A stretch of DNA of 64,000 nt from an uncultured Rubripirellula sp. (GTDB taxonomy: Bacteria; Planctomycetota; Planctomycetia; Pirellulales; Pirellulaceae): the NCBI GenBank assembly GCA_938075415.1, contig CALJHC010000013.1, forward strand, positions 206,180 through 270,179. Reading direction: 5' to 3'. The position numbers and the translations under genes are program-made. Shown here piece after piece: positions 9,185-17,651 of the stretch. Numbering within the stretch: position 1 is the first letter of the stretch; each line of letters begins with the position of its first letter. Below the pieces are notes generated by a model. It was not told where the DNA came from and ran no database searches. It saw only the letters and a list, made by a program, of their open reading frames with translations.

Positions 9185-10399
9185 CCTTGATTGGATCACA
9201 TAAGGAAATTCACCGGTCAACCCTTCGACCATGAAACCCAACAAGTCGACCTTCTCTTGATCGGTGAGGTTGAGCGGTTTCATCTTGTCGCTTAACCACT
9301 CATTCCGATGCCCACCCTTGTCGTACCAATCAATGACTTCTTCCAAAGTTTGCTGGCTTCCGTCATGCATGTAGGGTGGTGACAAAGCAACATTTCGAAG
9401 GGTTGGGGTCTTGAAGGCGCCGCGGTCTTTATCTTCCTTGGTGACATCAAACCGACCTAAATCTGGCTTTGACGACTGCATCCCAACGCCCAGATTGTGG
9501 TACTGCTCGTCGGTGAAGTTGGCACCCGCATGACAGGCAGCACACTTTGCCTTGTTGAAGAACAGCACCATTCCACGCCGCGCCGAATCGCTCATCGGAT
9601 AAATTTCGGTCTTCGCTTTCAACTCGGTGTACTTGGCTTTTAATTCAGGTTCCTCGTCGAGATACTCAAGATCTTCGGCGAACTGCTTCTCAAACCTTGC
9701 AACCGCATCGTAGGCGTCGTAACCCATTGGACCAGTGACCAAAGCACGCTCGAATGTTGCAATCGCCTTGCCAATGTTGTCGATGTTCACACCGTCCTCA
9801 AAGATGACATCGAACTGCTTCCGGTATCCCGAAATGCTGCTGACAGTTTTGACGCTCGCTTCGTGGGTGTTACCCATCTCGATGGGGTTAGCAATTGGAC
9901 CGACCGCCTGAGCTTCGAGTGAGTCCGCTCGACCGTCCCAAAATTGCGCCCGACTGAGAATCCGGTTATAGCTGATCGGTGAGTTGCGTCCGCCTTGTTG
10001 CCCTCGGACACCCACACCGAACGCAGTTTCGGCCCCGTATCCTAACATCGGGTCATGGCAAGATGCACAGGACACTGTGTTATCACTGGATAGACGCTTA
10101 TCGAAATATAGTTGGCGGCCTAGTTCGATTTTCGCGCGGGTCATTGCATTGTCGTCGGGAATATAAAGGTTCCCGCTCGCCGCACTTAGGCCTTCGGGCA
10201 GTGTCACCTGCAATTCGAGGTGATTGTCCCCGTCTGACAACCATCGGTCCAGTTCATCATTCGTCAGAAGTCCTACGCCGGGAATTCCAGCAGTCAACGA
10301 AGGATCACCGAGAGTCACTAAACTGGCATCCTGAGCTGATGCCAAGCCGCCCATCAAGAGGACGCCACCAAGGGCTACGTTTAATAAGTGAAGACGCAT
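9143..10399 (-). CDS. Di-haem cytochrome c peroxidase (MauG/CcpA type)
   Basis: 418 residues with a signal peptide (MRLHLLNVALGGVLLMGGLA, cut near SAQ). Two c-type haem sites are visible: CASCH at 111-115 and CAACH at 286-290. The motif YMHDGSQQTLEEVIDWYD is typical of the C-terminal haem domain. The protein should be periplasmic and reduce hydrogen peroxide using small electron donors; some relatives do MauG-like oxidations instead. Its 3' end overlaps nnrE convergently. It stands alone with about 590 non-coding bases upstream. Confidence 0.93.
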   Translation of the reverse strand: MRLHLLNVALGGVLLMGGLASAQDASLVTLGDPSLTAGIPGVGLLTNDELDRWLSDGDNHLELQVTLPEGLSAASGNLYIPDDNAMTRAKIELGRQLYFDKRLSSDNTVSCASCHDPMLGYGAETAFGVGVRGQQGGRNSPISYNRILSRAQFWDGRADSLEAQAVGPIANPIEMGNTHEASVKTVSSISGYRKQFDVIFEDGVNIDNIGKAIATFERALVTGPMGYDAYDAVARFEKQFAEDLEYLDEEPELKAKYTELKAKTEIYPMSDSARRGMVLFFNKAKCAACHAGANFTDEQYHNLGVGMQSSKPDLGRFDVTKEDKDRGAFKTPTLRNVALSPPYMHDGSQQTLEEVIDWYDKGGHRNEWLSDKMKPLNLTDQEKVDLLGFMVEGLTGEFPYVIQSRLPPTIAADEKVVQ

Positions 10400-10990
10400 T
10401 CTTTAGCTCATCCTTTCAGAGTGATAGAAACGAGTCGATTCTACGAAGATTCGGGAACCGCCCGTTCCGCGAGCGATTCATCTTTCAGTCAGTTCAGGCT
10501 TTACCCATTCGGAACCATATCTCTCGGTCGCTTCTCCCCAATGAACTTTTCACCGCCTGAAAGAGTCAGACCGCAACTGACTAGCTAATTGTTAACCGAA
10601 ACAGCGACCGGTCGACAACCCACCCGCTAGCAGAAACCGCTTAGGATCCACTTTCTCGCCAATCGGTGATCGAAAAGGCTGAATTCCCGAAGCCCTTATC
10701 AAAAACCTAAGAAGTGCAAAAAGTGGCGGTTTTAGCAAGCGAAATGAGGGTAATCCGGCAAAGCCAGAGGTTTTGAGTCGGCCGCTTCTGCTGTCGAAAA
10801 CCGATAGGCCATGAAAAGCTTTCCGCCATTTTTCAGAAGATTCGCTCGGCAAAGGCTCATGACACGTCCAGCGTTTGACTGCGGGAGATCCCAACACCAA
10901 AAATTCAGACCACCTCGCCAATATAAAAACATTCTCCAAGCGGTATCCGTAGTTCATCCAAACCAAACGATCAACGACGTTAGACTCCCG
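10400..10990. other. Intergenic region
   Basis: About 590 bases between the peroxidase start and the mutY stop. Minus-strand frames of 66 and 124 codons at 10592-10966 have no family motif and no ribosome-binding site and are taken as chance. I see no repeat, hairpin terminator or RNA gene. Confidence 0.45.
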
Positions 10991-12232
10991 CTATGAATTC
11001 GATTCCTGCTTACGAATGCGATCAACAATTTTTCTGCCGCTAACACTCATCGGCAGGTTGTCGAGCTCGGTGACAGTTGCGAATTTCCAAGGCTTGGGCA
11101 CCCGCCATGAATCACCGGGAAAGGGCCGGTAATCCGATTCATGGATTTGCAAATCAATGCGGAATCGAGTCACTGCATGCCGAAGGGATGCCAGTTTCTC
11201 ACCCGGCACAATCATGAAACCCAACTCAGCACTCAAACCATGACCCGCCTTCAAAGCTGATTCATACGACTGCTCGGTTGTCCGAGGAAAATCCCAAAGG
11301 CCTGCCCATCGTACACCCTCTGGTAACAATCGAACCAAATAGCGGGACGAGTCAATCGTTGAATCAGAAGGCTTCTCCTTGATCACGAAAGCGAACTCTC
11401 TTCGATCCTCGTAGACTACCTTCTTTACTTTCCCAGGAATCTCGCCCTGCAAACCCAACCGGTTCGCCTCACAACTTGACGCAACGGGGCAACCTTTGCA
11501 GTCGGGTTCCGTGGGCCGACAAAGAAGAGCTCCGATTTCCATTGCAGCTTGATTAAAATTTCCCGGGTTTCGGGTGGGCAGCATCGCCTCGGCAAACTTC
11601 CACAACAGTTTCGTCGCTGCGCGATCGGTGACGGGTCCACGCATGCCAATCCAGCGACTGAAAACTCTCTGCGTGTTACCCTCTAAAATTGGAAGCCTCT
11701 GCCCTTGGGAGATCGATAAGATCGCTCCAGCGGTGTACCTTCCAATCCCGGGCAATGCGATCACTTCTTCATAACTGCACGGGAACTTCGCATCGTGCTG
11801 CTCAACAATCACACGAGCAGCAGCGTGCAAAGACCTCGCCCTTCGATAATACCCCAACCCCTCCCAGTGCGCAAGAACTTCTTGTTCACTCGCTTCAGCC
11901 AACGCGTGAATGGTTGGAAATGAATCCATGAACCGATGATAATACTCGACGACTGTCGCGACTTGAGTCTGCTGAAGCATGATCTCGCTGACCCAAACTC
12001 GATACGGGGTCGAATCAGATCGCCAAGGTAAGTCGCGAGATTCTTTCTTGAACCAACCTAACAAGCCTCGCCGAACCGAAGCACGCCATTTCGAGCTGGT
12101 CCAACACTCACCATGAAGGGGCGATTCATTCGATTCTCGCCACGCAACCAAAGCGTGATCAGATTTAGAAAGACACTTTGTCGTGATATCTTTCGTTGGC
12201 TCGGAATTGGTAGGCAACACGATCAGACTCAA
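10991..12232 (-). CDS. mutY: A/G-specific adenine glycosylase with altered catalytic position
   Basis: 413 residues. MutY removes adenine paired with 8-oxoguanine. Visible parts are SEIMLQQTQV with the conserved Glu83, the helix-hairpin-helix LPGIGRYTAGA (160-170), the iron-sulphur cysteines 238, 245, 248 and 254 in the canonical C-x6-C-x2-C-x5-C spacing, and a C-terminal NUDIX-like region (EFAFVIKEK onward). The residue expected to be the catalytic Asp (D138 in E. coli, 101 residues after the Glu) is Glu184 here, in ILEGNTQRV. The N-terminus is about 46 residues longer than in E. coli. The start is TTG in a TTGA overlap with the upstream stop, with a GTG 12 bases later as alternative, so the true start is uncertain. 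It is translationally coupled to the PDZ gene. Confidence 0.93.
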   Translation of the reverse strand: MSLIVLPTNSEPTKDITTKCLSKSDHALVAWRESNESPLHGECWTSSKWRASVRRGLLGWFKKESRDLPWRSDSTPYRVWVSEIMLQQTQVATVVEYYHRFMDSFPTIHALAEASEQEVLAHWEGLGYYRRARSLHAAARVIVEQHDAKFPCSYEEVIALPGIGRYTAGAILSISQGQRLPILEGNTQRVFSRWIGMRGPVTDRAATKLLWKFAEAMLPTRNPGNFNQAAMEIGALLCRPTEPDCKGCPVASSCEANRLGLQGEIPGKVKKVVYEDRREFAFVIKEKPSDSTIDSSRYLVRLLPEGVRWAGLWDFPRTTEQSYESALKAGHGLSAELGFMIVPGEKLASLRHAVTRFRIDLQIHESDYRPFPGDSWRVPKPWKFATVTELDNLPMSVSGRKIVDRIRKQESNS

Positions 12233-13470
12233 GATTCTTGATACCGGCGAAGAACTAACGAAAGACTCTTTTCCTCTCCGCCGCGCCGATACATCAATTC
12301 AACCTCTTCACCGGGCAAATGCTCGTTGATCGCTCGTTGCAGGTCCCGAAAATGCTTGATCTCCGTACCATTAACGTCGGTGATGATATCCCCTCGCATC
12401 AACCCCGCCGCTTCAGCAGCACTGTTCTCTTGGATACCCGTGATCTCGCAAACATCAAAATTATCAATGCACATCACACCGAGAAACCCGCCGCGTCGAA
12501 ACTCAATTTGCAAACCCGGCAGGTTGTCACGAAGTATTTCAGCTCTTTCCTCAGATAAGCCCGTTCCCATCAAAATCAAAGAGGTGCGAAGAGGAACTTT
12601 GGTGAGCAGGTCGACACTGGACTCAAGTAACTTGACATACCGAAAGTCAAGGGTGTCCAGACGCTGCATCTCCGTGAGCGGTATCAAGACTGAACCATCG
12701 ATCTCGGCATCAACAAGAATCAGCGAACGAAGATCGGGCAATTGGCTGACTTCCGCTAAAACAGCAGCCTGTGCCGCGCCGCCCTCAACTCGTGCATTGT
12801 CGTAACCATCGAGCCACTCAAGCCACTGAAGGGCACTAAGGTCTCGGTTCCATCCATCACCAATCTCAACCAACATCCTCTGCCGACTTTGGGCGCCGAT
12901 TGCAAAATCGGCGAGTCCAACAAAAACGCCCGCCTGAACCAAAGCCCGCCTAGCTTGGCGACTTCGATGCTTCTTCACCTCGGCTAAAGCACCGCGGGCA
13001 ATGGAAGCCGGTCGCCCAATCGACTGAGTCGATAACTCACCTAAACGCTCGAAGGCGCCGCCATCAGAACGAGGCGGAACAGCAATCGCGATCTCGATCA
13101 TCGCAGCGGCCGCTCTCTCAACCACTTCCAGGTCACCTTTTCGAATCGCAGCAGCGAGCGAGTCCACAACCCTGGGGCCAGCCGAGACCAATCGTTTACT
13201 GGCCAATTCACGACGAAGGTAATGCTCATTTGCCAGTTGCTCTACCCAGTAACTGACAGACTTACCTTCAATGTCCTGCTCAATCCCCCCTGAACCTGCT
13301 GTTCCCTTGGCTGTCGTTGAGCGATCTTCGGATTGAGTCAAACCCTGAGCCATGCCCGTTACTGCGCAGCAGAACACCAAGGCACCCACTGATGCGATTT
13401 GGTTCATCGAACCCCAGAGTGCATTGACCCGATCCCTGCTGGATCCGTGCTGAGTATTCTTTCGACTCAT
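12229..13470 (-). CDS. Exported PDZ-domain protein with AGP-type N-terminal repeat
   Basis: 413 residues from ATG 13470, preceded by GAGAAGAGG; the frame also extends to a TTG at 13485. A signal-like segment (IASVGALVFCCAVTGMAQG) precedes a helical module with the pattern W-x2-QL ... R-x2-A-x-KRLVSAGP ... ERAAAAMIEIA. A central region resembles degenerate leucine-rich repeats (LPDLRSLILVDAEIDGS, MQRLDTLDFRYVKLL). The last 95 residues are a PDZ domain (ENSAAEAAGLMRGDIITDVN). PDZ domains bind peptide C-termini, so a scaffold or protease-adaptor role in the periplasm is possible but is inference. The AGP module recurs in the protein at 37845-39200. The stop overlaps the mutY start. Confidence 0.82.
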   Translation of the reverse strand: MSRKNTQHGSSRDRVNALWGSMNQIASVGALVFCCAVTGMAQGLTQSEDRSTTAKGTAGSGGIEQDIEGKSVSYWVEQLANEHYLRRELASKRLVSAGPRVVDSLAAAIRKGDLEVVERAAAAMIEIAIAVPPRSDGGAFERLGELSTQSIGRPASIARGALAEVKKHRSRQARRALVQAGVFVGLADFAIGAQSRQRMLVEIGDGWNRDLSALQWLEWLDGYDNARVEGGAAQAAVLAEVSQLPDLRSLILVDAEIDGSVLIPLTEMQRLDTLDFRYVKLLESSVDLLTKVPLRTSLILMGTGLSEERAEILRDNLPGLQIEFRRGGFLGVMCIDNFDVCEITGIQENSAAEAAGLMRGDIITDVNGTEIKHFRDLQRAINEHLPGEEVELMYRRGGEEKSLSLVLRRYQES

Positions 13471-14229
13471 TGACCTCTTCTCCAAAACTTTCAGCAGTCA
13501 CTTTTGCCGAAGCGACGACGCTGCGTTGCCGTTCACACGCCTAATCCTAACGTTTTCTATCTTTGCTTGTTTGCCAACCCCGCCAATGTCACCACTTGGG
13601 TTGACCCCGTTTCACCCTGCCAAGAGCCGAAACCTCGCGATCTAAGCGATCACTGCCAAAGCTAGATCGATAAGCGGGCAAACGCTCTCAGGATCAGTGT
13701 ACGAGACATGGCGATCCTTGGCGGCGCAATTTGCATTCAAACGCAGAGAAACGCAGAGAAACGTTTGTTGCAGCATCCAGTGGAAGGCGTCGCCCTTTTT
13801 CGTCCGCTGCAACGCGACCACGCATCAGCGGGTAAGCCCACCTGCTGAACCCCTCGCAACACTTCTGTAAATCCAGTTACCTAAGCACACTGAGAACTGC
13901 CCCGAAAATCCTCAACGCGTTTGGAAATCCGCAGCGCAATTGGAAATCCGCACCGCACTTGGAAATCCGTACCGCACTTGGAAATCCGTACCGCGACTGG
14001 AAATCCGCAGCGCGACTGGAAATCCGCAGCGCGACTGGAAACAGAAGGCCACTGGAAACTAAGATTCCATCAAGCAAGGCAAACAACGCAGCTAAAAGCA
14101 CCAATCAACTCAAACTACGTTCAACCCGAGTCTTTCCGCCTTAACCACGAACTTCTTATCAATCACTGACCCTGTGAGCAACCTGCGACAGTTACCAGAC
14201 TCTGCGGAACCTGAATCGCAGTGCAATCG
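13471..14229. other. Intergenic region containing a 19-bp tandem array
   Basis: About 760 bases between the PDZ gene and oadA. Apart from the array at 13902-14051 it has a short doublet (acgcagaga twice near 13742) and no supportable gene. Frames seen across the array are products of the repeat and are not called. Confidence 0.6.
13902..14051. repeat. 19-bp tandem repeat array
   Basis: Six clear head-to-tail 19-base units run from 13921 to 14034, with consensus close to ctggaaatccgcagcgcga. A degenerate unit precedes them (13902-13920) and a decayed, shortened one follows (14035-14051). The units differ mainly at positions 1, 12, 14, 18 and 19, and neighbouring units are most alike, as expected for growth by slippage or unequal exchange. 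The unit length is not a multiple of 3, so the array is unlikely to be coding. It lies in the gap upstream of the PDZ gene and downstream of oadA. Confidence 0.93.
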
Positions 14230-16053
14230 CTAGGATCGAATCGTTGCAAGCACTTGGCCAGTCGCAATCTGCTCACCCACAGCAACCTTGATGCTGTCGA
14301 CAACACCGTCCACCGGTGAAGCGATCTCCATCTCCATTTTCATGGCTTCGAGAATCAGGATTGGTTCCCCTGATTTCACCCGATCCCCGGGCTTGGTCAG
14401 TAGCTTGTAGACGGCACCAGGCATTTGCGAAGTGACTTCCGAGGTGTCTCCGCCCGAAGCTGTCAACGAGCCACCGGATTGCCCACCAGCCTGAGGCTTG
14501 ATTCCAACACGATAAACACGCCCTGCAACGGTCACCATGTTGCCCTCAAATGCCATGGAGACATTTTTCCCGTCAACCGAAACGACATACTCAGCAGGCT
14601 GACCAGCTACCGGGGCGGTCGCAGCGGATTGCTCCGGTGCAGCATCAGGATCAATCTTCCTTACCCCCACCTCTGCCTCACCCTTGAGAAAACGAATACC
14701 TTTTTCTTTGCAAGTCGCCGCGATAAAGATGTTCTCATCAGTGATCGGTAATTCCTCATCCTGAAGCACCTTGGTCGCAGCAGGTATACCTTTGGAAGCA
14801 TCCGCGTCATTCAGGACTAAAACTTTTTCGGTTGTCGGCGGCAGCTCCAACTGTTCTTCCGCCAATTTGACAATCGCTTCGTCCGGCGGAACGGGCGTCT
14901 TTCCAAAATAACCCAGCACCATTTTGCCGTAAGGCTCGGCAATCTTCTTCCAAGGTCCAAACATCACATTGTTGAATGCTTGCTGAAAATAAAACTGCGA
15001 TACCGGAGTCACCGAGGTGCCGAAGCCTCCCCTGCGCACCACATCACTCATTGCCAAAATGATCTCTGGATATTTCTCCATGATCCCATTATCACGCAGC
15101 ATTTGCGTGTTGGCGGTTAAAGCTCCACCGGGCATCGGACTCCAGGGGATCAATGGTTCTACGGCTGTCGCCTCCGGCGGCAAGAAATAATCCCGCATGC
15201 AGTCCTTGAAAACCTCTTCGGCCTCGCGAACCTTTTCAACGTCCACGTCGAGCTCGTATTCACTATTGCGCAGGGCATGCCACATAACGAGAACATCCGG
15301 CTGACATGTCCCGCCACTGCAGGGTGCCATCGACAGGTCAATCGCATTGGCCCCAGCGTCCAGTGCAGCCTTGTTGGCAAGGACGCTGACGCCCGCCGTT
15401 TCGTGAGTGTGAAAGTGTATGAACGCATCCGATGGCAAGATCTTCCTCGCCTCTCGAATCGTGTCGTAAACCTTGGAGGGCACAGCTGTCCCCGAAGCGT
15501 CTTTAAAACAGACGGCATCAAATGGAATACCGGCATCAAGAATCTTTTGCAACGTCCCGACGTAAAATTCTGGATCGTGCGCTCCATGACAGCCCGGCGG
15601 CAGCTCCATCAGAGTCACACAGACTTGATGCTTTAGCCCCGCATCAGCGATGCACTGACCGCTATAGATTAAGTTTTCGACATCGTTAAGTGCATCAAAA
15701 TTGCGAATGGTCGTCATGCCGTGTTTTTTAAATAAATCAGCATGCAACTTGATGATATCGCTGGACTGCGAATCTAAACCAACAACGTTCACTCCCCGAG
15801 CCAGCGTCTGAAGATTGGCGCTCGGCCCAGCGGTTTCTCGAAACGCATCCATCATGTCGAATGCATTTTCGTTGCAATAAAAATACAACGACTGGAACCT
15901 CGCCCCACCACCTGCTTCGAACCAGGATATCCCGGCATCTCGAGCAGCTTCGACCGCAGGCAGAAAATCTTTTGTGAAAACTCGGGCTCCATAGACAGAC
16001 TGAAATCCGTCACGGAACGCGGTGCACATGAATTGAATTTTTTTCTTTGTCAC
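14230..16053 (-). CDS. oadA: Biotin-dependent carboxyltransferase/decarboxylase alpha subunit (OadA-like)
   Basis: 607 residues. The N-terminal half is an HMGL-like carboxyltransferase barrel: FRDGFQSV (metal Asp), CFKDASGT (active-site Lys) and FHTHETAG (metal His pair). A PYC_OADA conserved domain follows, then a Gly/Ser/Ala linker and a biotinyl domain with the biotin Lys572 in EAMKMEME. It moves carboxyl groups from a carboxylic acid (oxaloacetate in the named family) to biotin. The barrel differs from textbook OadA (EAGGGARFQSLYFY, LARGVNVVGLDSQ), so the substrate could be another acid such as methylmalonyl-CoA or glutaconyl-CoA. Start is GTG with GGAAAG upstream. It is the last gene of a three-gene run with oadB and oadG. 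Confidence 0.9.
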   Translation of the reverse strand: MTKKKIQFMCTAFRDGFQSVYGARVFTKDFLPAVEAARDAGISWFEAGGGARFQSLYFYCNENAFDMMDAFRETAGPSANLQTLARGVNVVGLDSQSSDIIKLHADLFKKHGMTTIRNFDALNDVENLIYSGQCIADAGLKHQVCVTLMELPPGCHGAHDPEFYVGTLQKILDAGIPFDAVCFKDASGTAVPSKVYDTIREARKILPSDAFIHFHTHETAGVSVLANKAALDAGANAIDLSMAPCSGGTCQPDVLVMWHALRNSEYELDVDVEKVREAEEVFKDCMRDYFLPPEATAVEPLIPWSPMPGGALTANTQMLRDNGIMEKYPEIILAMSDVVRRGGFGTSVTPVSQFYFQQAFNNVMFGPWKKIAEPYGKMVLGYFGKTPVPPDEAIVKLAEEQLELPPTTEKVLVLNDADASKGIPAATKVLQDEELPITDENIFIAATCKEKGIRFLKGEAEVGVRKIDPDAAPEQSAATAPVAGQPAEYVVSVDGKNVSMAFEGNMVTVAGRVYRVGIKPQAGGQSGGSLTASGGDTSEVTSQMPGAVYKLLTKPGDRVKSGEPILILEAMKMEMEIASPVDGVVDSIKVAVGEQIATGQVLATIRS

Positions 16054-16107
16054 GTTTGTCGTCTTTCCAAACAGAACTCGATTTCACACAGATTGCGAAG
16101 GTGAAAA

Positions 16108-17277
16108 TTAGGTTAATACCGACCAAAGTACACCCGCTGCAATCGCTGACCCAACAACGCCGGCAACATTCGGAGCCATTGCGTGCATCAATAGAAAGTT
16201 GTGTTGATCCTCTTGCTGACCAACCATCTGAACCACTCGTGCAGAATCGGGTACAGCGGAGACACCCGCAGCACCAACAAGTGGGTTGATTTTATCCTTT
16301 AAAAACAAATTCATCGTTTTCGCAAACAAAACGCCACTGGCTGTGGCAATCGCAAACGACAACGCACCCAGGAAGAAAATCCGCAGTGACTCAGGCTTCA
16401 AAAAGGTATCCGCCTGCGTACTGGCGCCAACTGAAAAACCAAGAAGGATCGTCACGATATCGATCATCGATGTCCTTGCCGTCACCGCCAAACGCTCGGT
16501 CACCATGCTTTCTTTCAACAGGTTGCCAAAGAATAACATTCCCAGCAAAACCACCGCACCGGGAGCGATCATTGTTGAAATCAAGAATGCCGCAACAGGA
16601 AAAATGATTTTCTCTCGCTTGCTTACTTTCCTGGGCGGAGCCATTCGAATCAGGCGTTCTTTACGCGTGGTCAACAGCTTCATGATCGGTGGCTGGATCA
16701 CCGGCACCAATGCCATGTATGAGTAGGCAGCAATGGCAATCGCGCCAAGTAAATGGGGTGCTAATTTGGCCGCCAAGAAAATCGCTGTCGGCCCATCGGC
16801 ACCACCGATGATCCCAATCGCTCCCGCCTCGGGAAAGGTAAAACCGAGACACAAAGCCCCAAAGAAGGTTAGGAAAACACCCATCTGCGCCGCTGCCCCG
16901 AGCAACACCAACTTGGGATTAGAGAGCATCGTTGAAAAATCGGTCATCGCTCCAATACCAAGGAATATCAGGGGAGGGTAAATCCCATGCTCAACTCCCG
17001 CATACAGATAACTCAGTACGCTTCCAGCAATGTACTGAACCGTCCCATCCTCTGTAATGATCCAGCTTTCACTGTCATAAACACTCAGTGACATGCCGGG
17101 AATCATGGGAATATTGCCAACAACCGCTCCCATACCAATCGGAACCAACAGCAGTGGTTCGTAATCTTTGGTAATTGCCAGCGCGATAAACACCACGCCG
17201 ATCACAATCATGATCAGATTACCGAACGTCATCGACGCAAATCCGGTCGTCTGTAAAAACTCAGTAAAAATATCCAT
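16108..17277 (-). CDS. oadB: Sodium-pumping decarboxylase beta subunit
   Basis: 389 residues with about nine to ten membrane spans. GGADGPTAIF near residue 160 is the signature of the OadB/MmdB/GcdB family and contains the Asp used for sodium and proton transfer. The subunit decarboxylates carboxybiotin carried by the alpha subunit and exports sodium ions. It is separated from oadA by 54 bases and from oadG by 53 bases, all on the same strand, which supports one membrane complex. It may run as a decarboxylase making a sodium gradient, or in reverse. Confidence 0.95.
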   Translation of the reverse strand: MDIFTEFLQTTGFASMTFGNLIMIVIGVVFIALAITKDYEPLLLVPIGMGAVVGNIPMIPGMSLSVYDSESWIITEDGTVQYIAGSVLSYLYAGVEHGIYPPLIFLGIGAMTDFSTMLSNPKLVLLGAAAQMGVFLTFFGALCLGFTFPEAGAIGIIGGADGPTAIFLAAKLAPHLLGAIAIAAYSYMALVPVIQPPIMKLLTTRKERLIRMAPPRKVSKREKIIFPVAAFLISTMIAPGAVVLLGMLFFGNLLKESMVTERLAVTARTSMIDIVTILLGFSVGASTQADTFLKPESLRIFFLGALSFAIATASGVLFAKTMNLFLKDKINPLVGAAGVSAVPDSARVVQMVGQQEDQHNFLLMHAMAPNVAGVVGSAIAAGVLWSVLT

Positions 17278-17330
17278 CGTTAGCTTTCGTTCCGACTAAC
17301 TTTTGCCGCGATTATCAAAGATCTGTTTTA

Positions 17331-17651
17331 CTATTTCGCCGACTGCCCGCCAGATGCCTGCCGCTGAAATTCCGTGTGTAACACAAACCCAATGGCGGCG
17401 AGTAATTCCATCTCCGTGTCCTCATCGTCTGCCTCATTGGAGATCGCCCGATGCTCTTCCACCTCAGGCCAAACACGTCCGACCAAAGCTAACACTTTGG
17501 GAAGTGATGCAATGAAGAGGCTGAGGAAAATGAGCACAAGAAAAACTATCAAAAGCCCCACGATGGCAATGATCAGTCCTTGATGAAGGTCACCTTCTTC
17601 GAAGGTCGTTGGAGCGGCTTGCAAAAGAATTGCTGGAACTTGCGTTATCAT
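17331..17651 (-). CDS. oadG: Sodium-pumping decarboxylase gamma subunit
   Basis: 106 residues. A short external N-terminus is followed by one hydrophobic helix (LIIAIVGLLIVFLVLIFLSL, about 26-45) and an acidic cytoplasmic tail (EVEEHRAISNEADDEDTE). This shape matches OadG, which anchors the alpha and beta subunits. The call rests on topology and on position as first gene of the oadG-oadB-oadA order, more than on sequence motifs. The tail ends in ASGGQSAK and lacks the histidine-rich zinc end of some enterobacterial forms. Confidence 0.85.
   Translation of the reverse strand: MITQVPAILLQAAPTTFEEGDLHQGLIIAIVGLLIVFLVLIFLSLFIASLPKVLALVGRVWPEVEEHRAISNEADDEDTEMELLAAIGFVLHTEFQRQASGGQSAK

Noticed and set aside
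10592..10966. 124-codon minus-strand frame upstream of the cytochrome peroxidase
   Set aside because: Random-looking composition, competing frame inside it, no ribosome-binding site.
13877..14104. 75-codon minus-strand frame with repeated FQ and RIS segments
   Set aside because: It is the translation of the 19-bp tandem array; the apparent protein repeats come from the DNA repeat.
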